Shown piece by piece: positions 1 to 12,377 of a stretch of DNA of 64,000 nt. The notes beneath the pieces were generated by a model that searched no databases, was not told the DNA's origin, and was given only the letters and a program-made list of their open reading frames with translations. The translations under genes and the position numbers were made by a program. Origin of the DNA: Spironucleus salmonicida (Eukaryota; Fornicata; Diplomonadida; Hexamitidae); the NCBI GenBank assembly GCA_000497125.2, contig CM035317.1, forward strand, positions 132,001 to 196,000. The letters run 5' to 3'. Position 1 is the stretch's first letter; each line of letters starts with the position of its first letter.

Positions 1-421
1 GACCATCAACCAGACCTGCTAGGCAAATTGTAGTGAGCTGACCAATGGTAACGCGTGCGTGAATGGAAGTGCGGCCAACTGCGGCGGGCTCGACCAGATC
101 ACCGATTGTAAGTGTGGGGCCGCTAGCAACTGCGCCTCCTGCGATAGCTAGAACACCAACAAGTGTGGAGCATGCATGGTTGGGTACAAGCTCGAAAACG
201 AAGTATGCTCGACCTGCACAGATGATGCCGAGCAGGTTGGCTCGTTGTGCTTCATACGTGGCGAGGCGGAATCTAACAAACTCTCAGGTGGTGCTGTTGC
301 CGGCATCGTGATCGCGGTCCTGCTAGTTGTAGGTATGCTTGTAGGTGGTATTTTCTGGTATATGAAGAAGTCTAAAGCGGCATCTGCGACTGAAGAGCAG
401 TCTGCAGGGATGTAGGAGTGA
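1..421 (+). CDS. Cysteine-rich membrane protein (CRMP), 3' end only
   Basis: Last 139 or so codons of a CRMP cut by the window edge, read in the frame starting at base 2 with TAG as glutamine. Paired cysteines of the CxxC kind are spaced through the ectodomain. One membrane segment follows (AGIVIAVLLVVGMLVGGIF), then a tail beginning YMKKSK and ending SAGMQE before TGA at 419-421. It is an exact mirror of the end of the minus-strand gene at 1877-3710, so it is probably that gene's inverted duplicate. Whether its 5' part is intact cannot be seen. Confidence 0.85.
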
Positions 422-858
422 CAAAAGTTTAATGATGTTGCTAAATATAGGTCGAGAAGGCGATAATGGAAGCTCTGGAAGCAGCTGTAAACTTCCAAGA
501 CAGACTAAATATAGAAATATTGGGTACTCTCAGTCTGGAATCCACTTATCGGCATGCTAGATCCCATTTTGGAATCTCACAACATTTCACGACCCTCATC
601 TTTTAGAGTATGACTAGGTGCCCGCTGCGGCATTTCAGCACGATCCCGATCCATTTTCATTTACTTTCCATTTTTCGTTTTATTCCAACCATTCCCCCTT
701 CCATCCCTCCACCAGGCTTTACAAGATTGCTATATAGCAGGAAGTCCTGTGTATTTTATTCAAAATCGATGGAGCCCACATCATGCCCTCTAGCCATCAG
801 AACCATATGTTGTGGTCGCATAATACATGCTGAGCCTATGTAGTCTGCTCACTCCTTA
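1..858. repeat. Palindrome 1, left arm
   Basis: Reverse complement of 1440-2297. Arm partners sum to 2298. I saw one substitution (near position 793) over the parts compared. The arm runs off the window at position 1, so its true length is unknown. It carries the 3' end of a CRMP gene and about 440 bp of downstream DNA. Confidence 0.95.
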
Positions 859-1439
859 TACCAGTTATAAAATATCGTTTAATGCGTTCAATAGCTTGTA
901 TGGTACTCGTATATTAAATTGCTCACTATCCAACCATCATGAACTCAGTTTTCTTAGACTGTGATGTTATACAAATATAAAGTGCCGAAATCAAGACTAT
1001 AATCCGATGATCCATTCTGTATCCAAAATTTAGATAGCATCATACAATTCTACATATAGAACGGGCACCCGATTTGGAACATGCAAAACTATATATTCTG
1101 ATTGGTGCAGCTGCACACAAGTAGTTCTGATGATCAATAAAATTAATAGTAATATAAATAATGCCTTCATATTTATTAATATACTTATATATCAAACTAC
1201 ATCATCTTTTCACTTTGGATGTTCGTATGTTGTCTGGCGAATATTGCATGGTCCAGATTGCTACGTATATAAAGGTGCTCATCCATTATAGAAAATACAT
1301 GGTATATTCTTTGACTAAATCCCAAGAGGTTAATAAGAGCAAGTGTCCTATTTATACTACACACGTGGAAAAGTTACAAAGTCCTGGGTGCCGTCAGACG
1401 TCGTTACATCAAGCTAAAAATTCGGGAGGCAGATATGTG
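859..1439. other. Spacer of palindrome 1, no gene seen
   Basis: 581 bp of AT-rich DNA between the two arms. A 93-codon frame at 1161-1442 has no recognisable features and crosses the arm boundary, so I do not call it. The rest of the arm outward to the CRMP stop (422-858, mirrored at 1440-1876) also holds no convincing gene. Confidence 0.6.
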
Positions 1440-2297
1440 TAAGGAGTGAGCAGACTACATAGGCTCAGCATGTATTATGCGACCACAGCATATGGTTCTG
1501 ATGGCTAGAGGGCATGATGTGGGCTCCATCGATTTTGAATAAAATACACAGGACTTCCTGCTATATAGCAATCTTGTAAAGCCTGGTGGAGGGATGGAAG
1601 GGGGAATGGTTGGAATAAAACGAAAAATGGAAAGTAAATGAAAATGGATCGGGATCGTGCTGAAATGCCGCAGCGGGCACCTAGTCATACTCTAAAAGAT
1701 GAGGGTCGTGAAATGTTGTGAGATTCCAAAATGGGATCTAGCATGCCGATAAGTGGATTCCAGACTGAGAGTACCCAATATTTCTATATTTAGTCTGTCT
1801 TGGAAGTTTACAGCTGCTTCCAGAGCTTCCATTATCGCCTTCTCGACCTATATTTAGCAACATCATTAAACTTTTGTCACTCCTACATCCCTGCAGACTG
1901 CTCTTCAGTCGCAGATGCCGCTTTAGACTTCTTCATATACCAGAAAATACCACCTACAAGCATACCTACAACTAGCAGGACCGCGATCACGATGCCGGCA
2001 ACAGCACCACCTGAGAGTTTGTTAGATTCCGCCTCGCCACGTATGAAGCACAACGAGCCAACCTGCTCGGCATCATCTGTGCAGGTCGAGCATACTTCGT
2101 TTTCGAGCTTGTACCCAACCATGCATGCTCCACACTTGTTGGTGTTCTAGCTATCGCAGGAGGCGCAGTTGCTAGCGGCCCCACACTTACAATCGGTGAT
2201 CTGGTCGAGCCCGCCGCAGTTGGCCGCACTTCCATTCACGCACGCGTTACCATTGGTCAGCTCACTACAATTTGCCTAGCAGGTCTGGTTGATGGTC
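1440..2297. repeat. Palindrome 1, right arm
   Basis: Mirror of 1-858. It covers the 3' end of the CRMP gene at 1877-3710 and its downstream DNA. The 5' part of that gene lies outside the visible arm, because its mirror would lie left of the window. Confidence 0.95.
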
Positions 2298-3710
2298 ATC
2301 TGGTGCCCATCCTCACAGGTATCGCAGACATCTGTACTCTGAGAACAGGTTTTGCACTTCGCCTCGCATTTTATGCAGATAGCTTTCATCATTATGTATC
2401 CCTCGACGCACACGGAGCAGGAGTCGTCCATCGCCTTCTTGTACCCAGCTACGCAGGTACCACATTTTACGGCTTCGCCGCTATCACATGTCGCGCAGTG
2501 GACGGCAACATTACACTGGCATTGCTCGGTAGTGTTATCCTTGCAGGCAGCGCAGGCCCCATCCTTGATTAAAAAGTTATCTTTGCAGATCTGGCACACG
2601 TCCTTGTTATCCGCGCAGTTTGCGCAACCATCAGGGCACGCTTGGCACTCTTAGCCCTACAAGACGAATCCTGCGATGCAGCTTCTACAGGTGCTAACCA
2701 TCCCTGCACAGGTCGCGCAGTTGCTCGTACAGTCCCTGCATATTGTGTCGCATACTTGGTTCATGGAGCAGGAATTGTCATCCACCGTACATTTCTTCTC
2801 GCATTTGCCATCCGTGATCTCATAGCCGTCCTTGCATTCCGTGCAGGCGTCCTTGCTCACGGAGCAGGTCTTGCAGTTCCTATCCGCGCATGCCACGCAG
2901 GTCTCGCTACCGGCCGACCCGGACTTGAAAAATCCCGGCAGGCACGACTGGCACGGGGAGGCGCCATCCGGGTCAAAATTGTTGACGCAGGTGCAGGCCT
3001 CAGTTTGCGAGGGAGTACAGGCGGTGCAGGCGCCTCCCCCCCCCCAGAATGTAGCCGTTGGCACAGGACGTGCAGGTACTAGCACTATCACAAACGCTGC
3101 AGTTTGGTTGGCAGTCAGTACATATTTTGGGATTGCCAGAGCTCTCAAAGAAGCCGACCTTGCATTTAGAGCATTGTGGGGTAGAGTTCAAATCGAAGCC
3201 TCCAAAACAGGCTCCACAAGAATCAATATCACCACCACAAAAGAGACAATTTTTAGCATTATCGCAAACGCACGGAATCGGTTGGTCGCCTGCACAGGTT
3301 TGGCAGACCCCTGCAGCCATGATGTTCCCGTTTGCGCAAATGCCACATTTAGTCAATCCTGAATCGCAGGTGGAGCAGTTTACGGCAGTTCCGCAAGTGC
3401 AATTTTTGGTTGCATCCGCGAAGCACATTGTACATTCATTGCCATTAAGAGCATTTCCACTGACACATTCTGAGCAGTTAGTAGCAGATCCAGAGCACTT
3501 ATCACATTTTTCATTACATTTTACGCAAGAGGTGTTGCTTGAAAAGGTGCCATCTGGGCATGTTAAGCACTTATCTGAATCACCTGCGGAACAGGTGAGG
3601 CAGGAGTCGTGGCATGGAATGCAGTCCGTTGGAAAATTTGTTGCATCGGCGGGACAGTAAGTTTTCTCAGGGCATGAAGTGTCCGCAGCTGCAGCGCATT
3701 GGGACGTCAT
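1877..3710 (-). CDS. CRMP, about 610 residues, interrupted by a one-base shift in a G10 tract
   Basis: A CxxC-rich ectodomain of repeated CxxC...CxxGY modules is followed by one membrane segment and a short basic tail (YMKKSK...SAGMQE, TGA at 1877-1879). The first ATG is 3710; TGA lies six codons upstream, so the protein starts MTSQCAAAADTSC with no hydrophobic signal peptide. The frame from 3710 holds to a run of ten C on the plus strand (3036-3045; G10 on the coding strand). There it shifts by one base; nine G would keep the CRMP frame from end to end (611 codons). The cause could be slippage, a sequencing error or recent loss. TAG/TAA glutamines occur in frame. The C-terminal half resembles the CRMP at 44709-46550. 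Confidence 0.85.
3036..3045 (-). repeat. G10 homopolymer inside a CRMP gene
   Basis: Ten consecutive G on the coding strand within a glycine-coding stretch. Its length decides whether the downstream frame is the CRMP frame: 9 or 12 in frame, 10 out of frame. Confidence 0.9.
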
Positions 3711-4935
3711 TTGGAGCGTAATGATTCATGACAATTATTCTGATAAAATAAAATAAAATAATAAGTTTTGATGTTTTATTGTTTTTTGAAGATAATTGAT
3801 TTGCGTATTTTTAGTAGTAGATATATATATATATATATATATGCGGTAATTTGATTAAAAAAACATAGAATTATTAAAATATGATAACAATATAAAAGTT
3901 ATTAATAATAGAAATGATATGTAAAGTGTAATATGATATTAATTTGATATAAATTATTTTGGATTATAAGTAATAATTTATAATATAAAAATGAAGTTTC
4001 TAGATAAAACAATATTTATAATAAATAGAAATAGTATTATTATATAATTTTATACAAATATTTTGAGATTAAATGTTAAAAATTAAAGAATAAATATTAT
4101 CTGTATCATGAAAATAATAAATATATTCATCTAGATCTATGTGTAATACAAAGATACTAGGGAATCGAATATATATAGTAATGGTATCGATAGTAAGTAA
4201 ATACTGCAGGTTATATATATTCAGTTTAGAGTCCATATTAGCAATACTAGTCATTCATTTTCTTGCTAAGATGATTGTATAGCGAAATTAATTGTAACAA
4301 GATAACAGAAAACGTTGTAATTTAGATAATAATTATGATATATTAATGTATATATAAGTTGAATGAATTCTTTTGGGGAACATAAATTATTAGAATTCTA
4401 CAAACTATTTCATAATATCTAGTTTGCTACCACTATGAAATTTCTTACCAATTCTTATTCTTACATTATATTATACGAAAAAATAGTGATTTAGGTTTAG
4501 AAATATGAACATTATCATGAATTATATATGATTTATATGTATTGAGAAGAGAAATTTATTATAATCTATTAATGTTACGAATAAATTTAGAACTTAGGGA
4601 GATTTTCTGTATTTTTATGTGGATTACTTATCAATCTATTCTAGAAATATAGTCCAAGCCAAATAAATATTTAGATTAACAGCATAAATAACTTTTATTA
4701 AATTTAAAGAAATGCATTATTGTACATCAAAATCTTTCACTTCTAACAATTAAAAGGAAATTGCTTTAAATTGTTCTAGTATAAATTAGATTCTGCAATC
4801 TTCGATTTATCTAAGTATTTCATAGTTCTTTAGAATAGAGAAGTTAAGTAGTCCTCCTAGTCGCAAATATAATATAATTATTGATTATTCTGAAGATGTA
4901 AAATATATTAATTAATTACTAGTGTATATGAATTA
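3711..4935. other. AT-rich intergenic DNA with an (AT)11 tract
   Basis: No gene is visible. A pure AT dinucleotide run lies at 3821-3842. The short frame at 4069-4254 looks random. Confidence 0.6.
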
Positions 4936-5781
4936 TCAGTCAGTTCTCAAGTACGGGACAAGTCTGTTTACAATAAAGTCGTCATTATACTTGTAGTCTC
5001 CATGATGTAATTCTGTCTCTTCAAAGAATACTCTGTTCTGTTCGACCATGGATTTTAACCCGAAAGTATCCTATTTATATTCATCACGTTCGTGGTAAAG
5101 TTAAACTTCTGCATCAGTGCCTGCCTTCCATGTACCAAAGAATGCGCTCTACCATGGGGTAATAACCTCATCTGTAGAACCCCCGAACAACACAATTTTG
5201 TCAACAGACATGAAGTTTGCCTTTCTTTGCGGATCATAGTCACGGATATTATCGAGTAAGGGGAGGGATCTCGCCTTCTTAGTGTACGATTTTAATTTGT
5301 ATGGATTTCTCCAGTATTGAGAAGGACCAAGATTTGACTGGGTAAAGCCTTTGTACTACATGTAGAACATAAATCTTTAGACAAATTTAGGCAGATACTA
5401 ACCTTAACACTCAGATTTTACTCCACAAAAGAAACCACCCTGAGGCCCTGAGAGGGAGATGAATCTGACCATTGGGGCCATCTCATGGTTATGCTGCTCT
5501 AACAAAGCTCTCATTAGGTAAGCACCTTAGCTGTGACCAACTCCAATATATCCCCTTGATGTAACATTGTGTTTGGTGATGCATTCTGCAAGAAGATTAA
5601 CCTATTAGGCCACTTCCATAAAAATAGAGTCCCATTCGCCATTTCCGATTTCACAGTTGATTACAGTCGTTTATGGCATCTCTTTTTCTATAACTTATTT
5701 CATATGGGACATATAGTGGGCAGACGAATCAAACCCGTGAATAAGTACTATTGGATACTACGCTAGGAGGATACCAAGCAT
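4936..5781 (-). CDS. PPT1: Palmitoyl-protein thioesterase, copy A
   Basis: 281 codons plus TGA when TAA/TAG are glutamine, exactly the length of copy B at 15883-16728. The serine-hydrolase motif GHSQG is present (Ser about 84), preceded by IHGF near the N terminus. The family is known to remove fatty acyl groups from cysteines of proteins in lysosomes. The N terminus MLGILLAQ is short and hydrophobic, suggesting a signal peptide. The first 41 bases lie inside palindrome 2 and are identical to copy B. The rest of the gene is outside the arm and has drifted to a clearly diverged paralogue while staying open. That makes both copies likely functional. Confidence 0.88.
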
Positions 5782-8700
5782 TTTCTAAATAGTAAATTTT
5801 GTTATTATGTCAGTGGTATCATATTTATTATTAGTAGAGTATAATATTTATACTTAAACTTAAGACTAGGTACAGTATCTGGATAATATATTGTAAAGTA
5901 TGGATAAATTATTTACTTTATTTTGAGAAATATTTTTACAATTTTAACTTTTATCATGAAACTAACGATACATTTACTCAGCATTAGTCTAATGAAATTA
6001 ATAAAATTATATTACTGGCTATATGTTTATTATACTTTACGTTTAAAATTATTTTTGTTAGTATTACCAATGATACATACTCTTCCTGTTATCTTATTTT
6101 TAAGTTGTGTTCTAATATTGTTAATCGGTAGTCTTTTTATTTTATATGTGTTATTGTTAGAATATATTTATTAAACTAAAGCTTAAAATAATAACATTTA
6201 TGTCATTTTATATATTTACATGTTTGCAGATAATTTAATCACAAAATGGTAAAATCCGGAGTAAATTCAACATATTGTCTTATCTTTTATATAACTATTA
6301 AGATATAATTTTGAGTAATAAATATAATCACAATTTATATAGAAAATATAATATAGTCGGATACAATATATAAATTGTATACTTTGCATAATTCTTAAAT
6401 GTATACTACTAGCGTCAGAATTATAAAAGTATTGTCATTTTATTTCACTTGTAAAACAATTAAAAAAACATTTAATTTCGGAAAGAGATATCTTATAGTT
6501 AGTAATAATGTTAATAGAATTTTATCACATTCCGGCCAATAAAATACATTAATTGTAGATTCTGATATATAACATTTATTTTTAATAATATATGCTGCTA
6601 TTATATTCATTGTGATGCACTAACTATTTTATTACGCCAGATTTGAAGGATATATTTAGAAATTATTAGTTAATCATGATAATGTTTTTATATAAGAATA
6701 AAAATATTTACTTAACATAATTCTTACGAGATGATAAATTATTATTTACTAAGATTTTATTTTGTAAATTATTAATTTCACAAAATACTTTCTTATTTGT
6801 AGTGAAAATTTAATATATAATAATTTAAATTAATTATATAATGATTAATATTATTATATGTCCCATGAGCTCATAAAATAATTAACATAATAAATTTTAT
6901 TTAAAATAAAGTTTCTTCTATAGTGTTATAAAATATAGCATAACTCTTAATAAATATTGTATATAATCCAAATAATTTATATTAAACTTAAGTTATTTAT
7001 ATTTTCGAAATTGTATTACCAAGTACATATGGTATACTCTTATTAAATTAGATATGTTTATTCATCGCAGCGCTGAACACAATAAAATGTTAAAGAATTC
7101 TTAGTTTTATATGCACATTTTTGTTTTCTAAATAATTTCACATTTAAGATCAATTTATAATGATAACTACGACAAATTTGAGTATCAATACATTAAAATA
7201 TTAATAATTTATATATAATTTTATAAATTATTAAACTAGTAATGGATAATTGATATTCTGTTAATCCGCTTCTATAATTAGCATCGATTCACTAACTATT
7301 ATTATGTTATGCGAAATATCATAACTCGATATTTTGAAAATTTTCAATTATATTATTATAAAATTTCAATAAACTTTGATTTAATTGCTTGTAAAGTAAA
7401 AATTATAAGATTAACTGCATAAAAACTGTATATTTTTATATGATTAATATTAAGTTTTAGTTTACGAATGGTATTACATAGCCATTAAAGGAAATTGTAA
7501 TTAAAATAGGCTAGAAGTAAATAATATTAATTGAATATAAAATGATACTTATAGATTTACTAGTAAGATGGTTATTAAAAGTAGTAGCTTCATTTATATT
7601 TATTTCTAAATCAATATATATATATATATAATATTTCATTTAAAGTAATGCGATTTTAGTAATATAATTATTATATTTATTACTGGTTGTAATTTAAATT
7701 TAATGTATTATTTATTTAAATTCTGATTATAAATATTCTTAGAGGAATACTTCTGGAAATATTTATAATCTAAGAATACCATACAACTGATAATTAATAA
7801 ACTAAATTAAAGCTATTTCTTACAATTGCATTCACATTTTTATACCAGTTAAATAAGTTTGATAATATTAGTTTTTAATAACAATTTTTCTTAATGATTA
7901 ATATTTTTATTATCAAATTCATGTTTAAGTATTATATAAGAAATATATACTCCATAGTTAATTGGAAAAATTATTATAAAATTAATGATATTCTTAGAAT
8001 TTATGTTTAATGATAAAGAATCACATAATTAGGAATAATTTATTATTAACATATTTTTTGAAAATAAGCATTCATATAATTATTTAATATATAATTAAGA
8101 TTATAAATAAGTTTATTGCAAAAATATTATACTTAAAACAAATTAAAAGATAAAATGTTCTAAAATATTATGATTAATTAGTTTGCATTGCCTAAAGATA
8201 AATTTTTAACGACAAATCCCATAACTATATCAAGTAACTGTACTTATTCGCTGTTAATAATAATTTATTATTTCAAGAATTGATAGGATATATCTGAATA
8301 TTTATTAAACTTTAAATTCACTGCAGCAAAGTTTTAAAGCAGTATTTTTCAATATTTTAATAGCGATCACAAGAATATATGGAGAAAGGAAATATAATTA
8401 TAAATTTGGAAATAGTTTTAACTGTCTTAAGTGTAATATTGTTATAACTATACTAGAATTTTTGTACTTAATAAATATTTCAAATAAGTAAACAAAAATT
8501 AATCAAAATCTACTATCAACCTAGATTAATCTGATAAAATATTATATCTCAAAAATAAGCGTGTACCAACCCATCCTTAATTATAATAAACCAATTTTAA
8601 CTACCTTTCATTATAAATATCGTTTCATATATAAACTTTACCAATAAGTATTCTATCCTTAAAAAATTACCAGCTAGGCCTTCATTTACTAATATTTTTA

Positions 8701-10194
8701 TATAAACCTAAGCAATAACTAAATTTTAACCATAAATTACTAAATTTGCTAAAGTCGTCATTTACCAAATTATTCTTTTTACCTATTACTTATAAAAATT
8801 TATTATTATAAACATATAATATTAAGTATATTTTTGCTACTCGAAAAATTATTTGCTGAATTACGCAGCATTAGTCGAATACTATTGAAGAAAATACTAT
8901 ATTACCTTATGATATGTGTAATAAAGCTAATCTATATAACACCAAAAATAAGGAATTTCCTGCAAGTAGCCGTACCAAGTCTCCGAACTACCTCTAAATT
9001 TTCACAGAATACACTGTGCAGGACACTTACGTAAACCTCCAGAGTAGGCTCTCCTGAGACTTATACAATGATAGAACCGACTTTCCAGGCCCATCGTAGT
9101 TTGCGCACCGTACGCGCATACTAATTACACTTTCTGCAAGGGAATTTGATGCAGTTCGTGCCTTGTTGGCTACCATCCCAAGGGCGGAAAACCATTCAAG
9201 AAGATTATCTATTAAGAGTTTCACAATGACCAGCTCTGCGATTGACCGAAATTGCCTCGGGGATGACCTGAAACTACAAGAACTTCATGATTCAGAAATG
9301 CAGGATCTGTGGCAAAAAGGCTCTAGTAAGCTGCATAGATTGCACGAAAATTCCCGAAGGAAAATTCTGTAACTGCTATCACTCGCGAATTTAGAATTGC
9401 CTAGCCTGTAACTAAATAACTGGCAACTGTTCTAATTGCCTGTAGGGGTATTTTCCAGCCAAAAATGGGGAGAAGTGCATCCGTAACGGAACCTGCCTGG
9501 TAACACAGGACTGCGGTCTGAACCAGTTCTGCTAGGGCTCTAAGTGCGTTAAAGGGGATCTGGCGCACCCGGTCTCCTGCGGCGAGCTGCTGAACTGCAC
9601 GTCCTGCGTTTCGCCGTTCTTCTGCCTGAGGTGCAGCGGCGACTACCACCTCGGGGAGGACCTGAAGTGCCTCACACCTCGCTGTGAGACGCTTGGGCTG
9701 AACCAGTACTGCAAAGACGTCAACGTCCCCGCAGCGTGCCCTGGCCCGTTCGCGTGCAGGTGCCCGAACCAGAGAGACCACTGCGCGACCTGCGATTCCG
9801 ACGGCTGTGCGACCTGCCTGGCTGGGTTCGCACTGAGCAAGCACGGCTGTACGCGGAACGTGTGCACGTCCTCGGCTGACTGCCTCTTCGGCAGCTTCTG
9901 CGCCGAGAAGGGCTGTCAGGGCTGCGAGAGCATCGGTAGCGGCGGGTACTGCAACTGCGGTGCGCTGGTGCAGAACTGCGCGCTCTGCGGCGATGGCGTA
10001 TGCCTGAAGTGCTAGCACGGCTCGTAGCTGACCCAGGGCTACTGCGTGATCACGGACTCATCCGACGGCGCGGTGGACGTGAAGCTGATGATAGAGATTT
10101 CGGTTGCTATCATTATCGTCGTGATCGGCGTCACTCTCATCATCCTGTTCGTGATATTTAAGAAGTACTCGCCTAAGCAAAATGGGTTCGAAAA
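5741..10194. repeat. Palindrome 2, left arm (4,454 bp)
   Basis: Reverse complement of 11470-15923; arm partners sum to 21664. Comparison shows near identity with rare substitutions (two near 5822-5826). The outer end lies inside the PPT coding sequence; the inner end lies inside a CRMP cytoplasmic tail. Confidence 0.95.
5782..9286. other. AT-rich arm DNA with a worn CRMP 5' remnant
   Basis: About 3.2 kb of extremely AT-rich DNA without a convincing gene. From roughly 9060 to 9286, on the plus strand, cysteine pairs of CRMP type reappear (for example CSSCLVGYHPKG near 9150-9185), broken by TGA codons. This looks like the decayed upstream part of the CRMP at 9287. The same remnant is mirrored at 12378-15882. 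Confidence 0.55.
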
Positions 10195-10309
10195 AATTGG
10201 CGCATAAGACGAAATAACACCGAGACTAATGGATAATTCGCAGAATAAGTTATTAGAATTTAGTTTGTCCCATAATGATGAAGGTTCTAGCACTCTCGTT
10301 GAATAATGA
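9287..10309 (+). CDS. CRMP, 340 residues, palindrome 2 left copy
   Basis: ATG at 9287 is the first in frame after a TGA six codons upstream. The protein starts MIQKCRICGKK, without a signal peptide. A cysteine-rich ectodomain with CxxC pairs runs to about residue 260. One membrane segment follows (EISVAIIIVVIGVTLIILFVI), then a tail starting FKKYSPKQNGFEK. Glutamines are coded both by CAG and by TAG/TAA. The arm identity ends in this tail at 10194. Beyond it the tail reads IGAQDEITPRL and ends STLVEQ before TGA (10307-10309). Worn CRMP sequence upstream suggests the gene has lost its original 5' part. Confidence 0.8.
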
Positions 10310-11469
10310 TAAACTTATAATTAATATTTATTATATAATTTACTAACTGAGTTTAACACCTAACCTCACTATTATACATACATATTTTAATGTCTAAGTG
10401 CGTCTAAATATTAAATTATAGTTAAATTATATACAATAGTTTATAAAGACTTTATTCATAAGCTGTGTGTATGATTTGTTAATGTATCAGAAAAAAAATG
10501 TTATTAGTTTCGTAAATTTTCCTCAATTAATATAAAATATTATATAATAATATATAAAATATATAATTTACCATTTATTAATTTACAAATTTCACAACAT
10601 ATTATTCCTATGTTATCCAGATTTAGTTGCATAAAATATTAAATATATTTTCTATTAATGTGTAATACATTAATAAATAACGATTCTTAGATTGAATTTT
10701 AACAGCTTGAGTAATTATAACTGCTAAAGAACCAAATTATTCGTTTTTATTTTTATCAGTTCAAAATTAGTATTAATTCAATTAAATAAATTGATATAAT
10801 AAATAAAATAAAATTATTGAAGCATGCATGAAACTTTATTCCATAAATAATATTTTTTTAATAATACAGTCATCACAATCTAGGCTAAGCGCTAATTTCA
10901 TTAGATTTATTCATATAATTAGTTATAATATAGTAAATTATCTATAATAATATTATAGTATATATGAGTTGCTTAATAATTCTTCGTTTAAATATTGAAA
11001 TGGAATTATGAAATAGATTTTTGCTGATTCATATTTTGGTAACCAATTCATTGTGTTTAATTATAATGTGATATTTATTTGAGTCTGTCAGCTAATTTTA
11101 AAATACTTTTATTTTTTGTGAAAGTTTCTTCCACGTAACTAGGATTTATGTTGCAATGATTGAAATCTATAATCATTGTAATTCATAATTTTATGATATT
11201 TTAATTAAATTCTATAAAGTTATATTTAATTACTTTGTATCCAGTTGCAATCTATAGATTTAAGAAGTGATTGTTAATAATTATAATAATTTATTGTCTT
11301 TATGAAATATAATTTTCGCCATTAGATAAATAAAACTTACAAACAACCCACCTAGCACTATATTACTAGAGAGCTATAATTATCTTCTTTACTACTCAAG
11401 CTTAAATCTAAAGTTCGCTTGTATTAATTGCACATCATATTATCGGATACGCTAAGTTTGGATTCCATC
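10195..11469. other. Spacer of palindrome 2
   Basis: 1,275 bp holding the two divergent CRMP tail ends (10195-10309 plus strand, 11088-11469 minus strand) and AT-rich DNA between them with no gene seen. Confidence 0.7.
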
Positions 11470-12377
11470 TTTTCGAACCCATTTTGCTTAGGCGAGTACT
11501 TCTTAAATATCACGAACAGGATGATGAGAGTGACGCCGATCACGACGATAATGATAGCAACCGAAATCTCTATCATCAGCTTCACGTCCACCGCGCCGTC
11601 GGATGAGTCCGTGATCACGCAGTAGCCCTGGGTCAGCTACGAGCCGTGCTAGCACTTCAGGCATACGCCATCGCCGCAGAGCGCGCAGTTCTGCACCAGC
11701 GCACCGCAGTTGCAGTACCCGCCGCTACCGATGCTCTCGCAGCCCTGACAGCCCTTCTCGGCGCAGAAGCTGCCGAAGAGGCAGTCAGCCGAGGACGTGC
11801 ACACGTTCCGCGTACAGCCGTGCTTGCTCAGTGCGAACCCAGCCAGGCAGGTCGCACAGCCGTCGGAATCGCAGGTCGCGCAGTGGTCTCTCTGGTTCGG
11901 GCACCTGCACGCGAACGGGCCAGGGCACGCTGCGGGGACGTTGACGTCTTTGCAGTACTGGTTCAGCCCAAGCGTCTCACAGCGAGGTGTGAGGCACTTC
12001 AGGTCCTCCCCGAGGTGGTAGTCGCCGCTGCACCTCAGGCAGAAGAACGGCGAAACGCAGGACGTGCAGTTCAGCAGCTCGCCGCAGGAGACCGGGTGCG
12101 CCAGATCCCCTTTAACGCACTTAGAGCCCTAGCAGAACTGGTTCAGACCGCAGTCCTGTGTTACCAGGCAGGTTCCGTTACGGATGCACTTCTCCCCATT
12201 TTTGGCTGGAAAATACCCCTACAGGCAATTAGAACAGTTGCCAGTTATTTAGTTACAGGCTAGGCAATTCTAAATTCGCGAGTGATAGCAGTTACAGAAT
12301 TTTCCTTCGGGAATTTTCGTGCAATCTATGCAGCTTACTAGAGCCTTTTTGCCACAGATCCTGCATTTCTGAATCAT
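11088..12377 (-). CDS. CRMP, palindrome 2 right copy, with a run-on tail
   Basis: Mirror of the gene at 9287-10309, identical through the ectodomain and membrane segment up to NGFEK. Outside the arm the tail differs (MESKLSVSDNMMCN...). It still aligns loosely with the left tail (DLSLSSKEDNYSSLV against EFSLSHNDEGSSTLV). Where the left copy stops, this copy has no TGA; the frame stays open through AT-rich DNA to TGA at 11088-11090, about 127 codons past the arm end. The extension has no conserved features, so a lost stop is likely. The ATG mirrors that of the left copy. Confidence 0.72.

Noticed and set aside
610-843. 77-codon frame in palindrome 1 arms
   Set aside because: Not protein-like beyond being open; lies downstream of the CRMP stop in unconserved DNA.
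1161-1442. 93-codon frame in the palindrome 1 spacer
   Set aside because: Crosses the arm boundary and shows no recognisable features.
3821-3842. (AT)11 tract as a regulatory site
   Set aside because: Ordinary microsatellite in AT-rich DNA; no positional evidence for a role.
5923-6174. 83-codon hydrophobic frame in both arms of palindrome 2
   Set aside because: AT-rich DNA gives Leu/Ile/Tyr-rich frames by chance; no motif, and the duplication alone explains its presence twice.
9401-12263. 205-codon Ala/Arg-rich frames on the opposite strand of the palindrome 2 CRMPs
   Set aside because: Shadow frames of the CRMP coding strand with no family features.
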